From positions 62,001 to 126,000 of the forward strand of contig CAWAQA010000002.1 of the NCBI GenBank assembly GCA_963784065.1: 64,000 bases of DNA, read 5' to 3'. Source of the stretch: CAWAQA01 sp963784065 (lineage in GTDB: Bacteria > Acidobacteriota > Vicinamibacteria > Vicinamibacterales > UBA2999). Of the stretch, positions 63,926 through 64,000 are shown in pieces; position 1 is the stretch's first letter; each line of letters opens with the position of its first letter. Made by a program: the position numbers and the translations under genes. The notes beneath the pieces were generated by a model. The model worked only from the letters and a program-made list of their open reading frames with translations, was not told where the DNA came from and searched no databases.

Positions 63926-64000
63926 TGCGTCTGCTCCGCGGCTGGCGAGGCCGGCACGGGCGAGCAGCGCTCGGATCTCGACGGCCGCGTCGCGGAGCGC
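63922..64000 (-). CDS. 3' end of a gene cut by the window edge, probably the solute-binding protein
   Basis: The last 75 bases encode ALRDAAVEIRALLAR on the minus strand, in the manner of the final helix of family-1 solute-binding proteins. They end in Pro/Ala/Glu text with a TGA overlapping the permease ATG in one frame. Position ahead of two permeases supports a binding protein. Too short for certainty. Confidence 0.35.
   Translation of the reverse strand, partial: RSATRPSRSERCSPVPASPAAEQTQ

Overview
The window is GC-rich (around 70% by eye), densely coding and almost certainly bacterial. The gene mix is a 14-type complex I operon, a LolB-IspE-Prs-RplY-Pth block, O-antigen ligase and heptose kinase, YfiR with a CHASE8-type kinase, and MXAN_5187-type and DUF4956 proteins. 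Intergenic spacers are packed with short palindromes. This points to a Gram-negative, LPS-making member of Acidobacteriota, and my best guess is Vicinamibacteria. That placement is inference from gene content, not from a marker gene.

Layout. 1-145 holds the start of treY (minus strand). 248-4640: a kinase-like lipoprotein, DUF4956 membrane protein, dihaem cytochrome c and an exported TPP enzyme. 4758-7855 (minus): yajQ, then a YfiR / CHASE8-histidine-kinase-receiver pair. 8345-15944 (plus): a gas-vesicle cluster with three GvpA-family and three GvpF/L-family proteins plus GvpG and GvpK, and a GAF-PAS-PAS kinase with its receiver inserted in the middle; a diacylglycerol-kinase-like gene overlaps its end. 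16880-22734 (minus): Nei-type glycosylase, a small acidic protein and the Lhr helicase. 22794-25670: a small coiled-coil protein, a SagB-type oxidoreductase and a glycosyltransferase. 25830-37702: complex I in the order nuoA-B-C-D-E-F-H-J-K-L-M-N, with nuoG and nuoI missing. 37828-44816: MXAN_5187-type protein, cold-shock gene, purH, and an LPS group (hldE kinase, O-antigen ligase, heptosyltransferase) with a Trm112-type zinc protein. 44873-54893: TPR protein, lolB, ispE, tRNA-Gln, prs, rplY, pth, rpsF, rpsR, rplI, peroxiredoxin and dnaB. 54995-60525: alr, radA, a PIN-TRAM protein, an acyltransferase, a B3/4-domain protein and csbD. 60655-64000 (minus): a Yip1-type protein and a sugar-type ABC importer.

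The most striking property is pervasive frame breakage. By hand I find 38 breaks in 23 genes, including dnaB, prs, pth, rplY, rpsF, ispE, purH, radA and nuoH. Nearly all are the gain of exactly one base; one clear exception is a loss. Removing the extra base restores full-length conserved proteins and, at rpsF/rpsR, the normal ATGA overlap. The simplest reading is an insertion-type sequencing or consensus error, so I annotate these genes as intact CDS with frame breaks. Long stretches such as lhr and nuoJ-nuoN are unbroken. A second theme is dispersed palindromic repeats, two of which lie in frame inside coding sequence (alr and the B3/4-domain gene).
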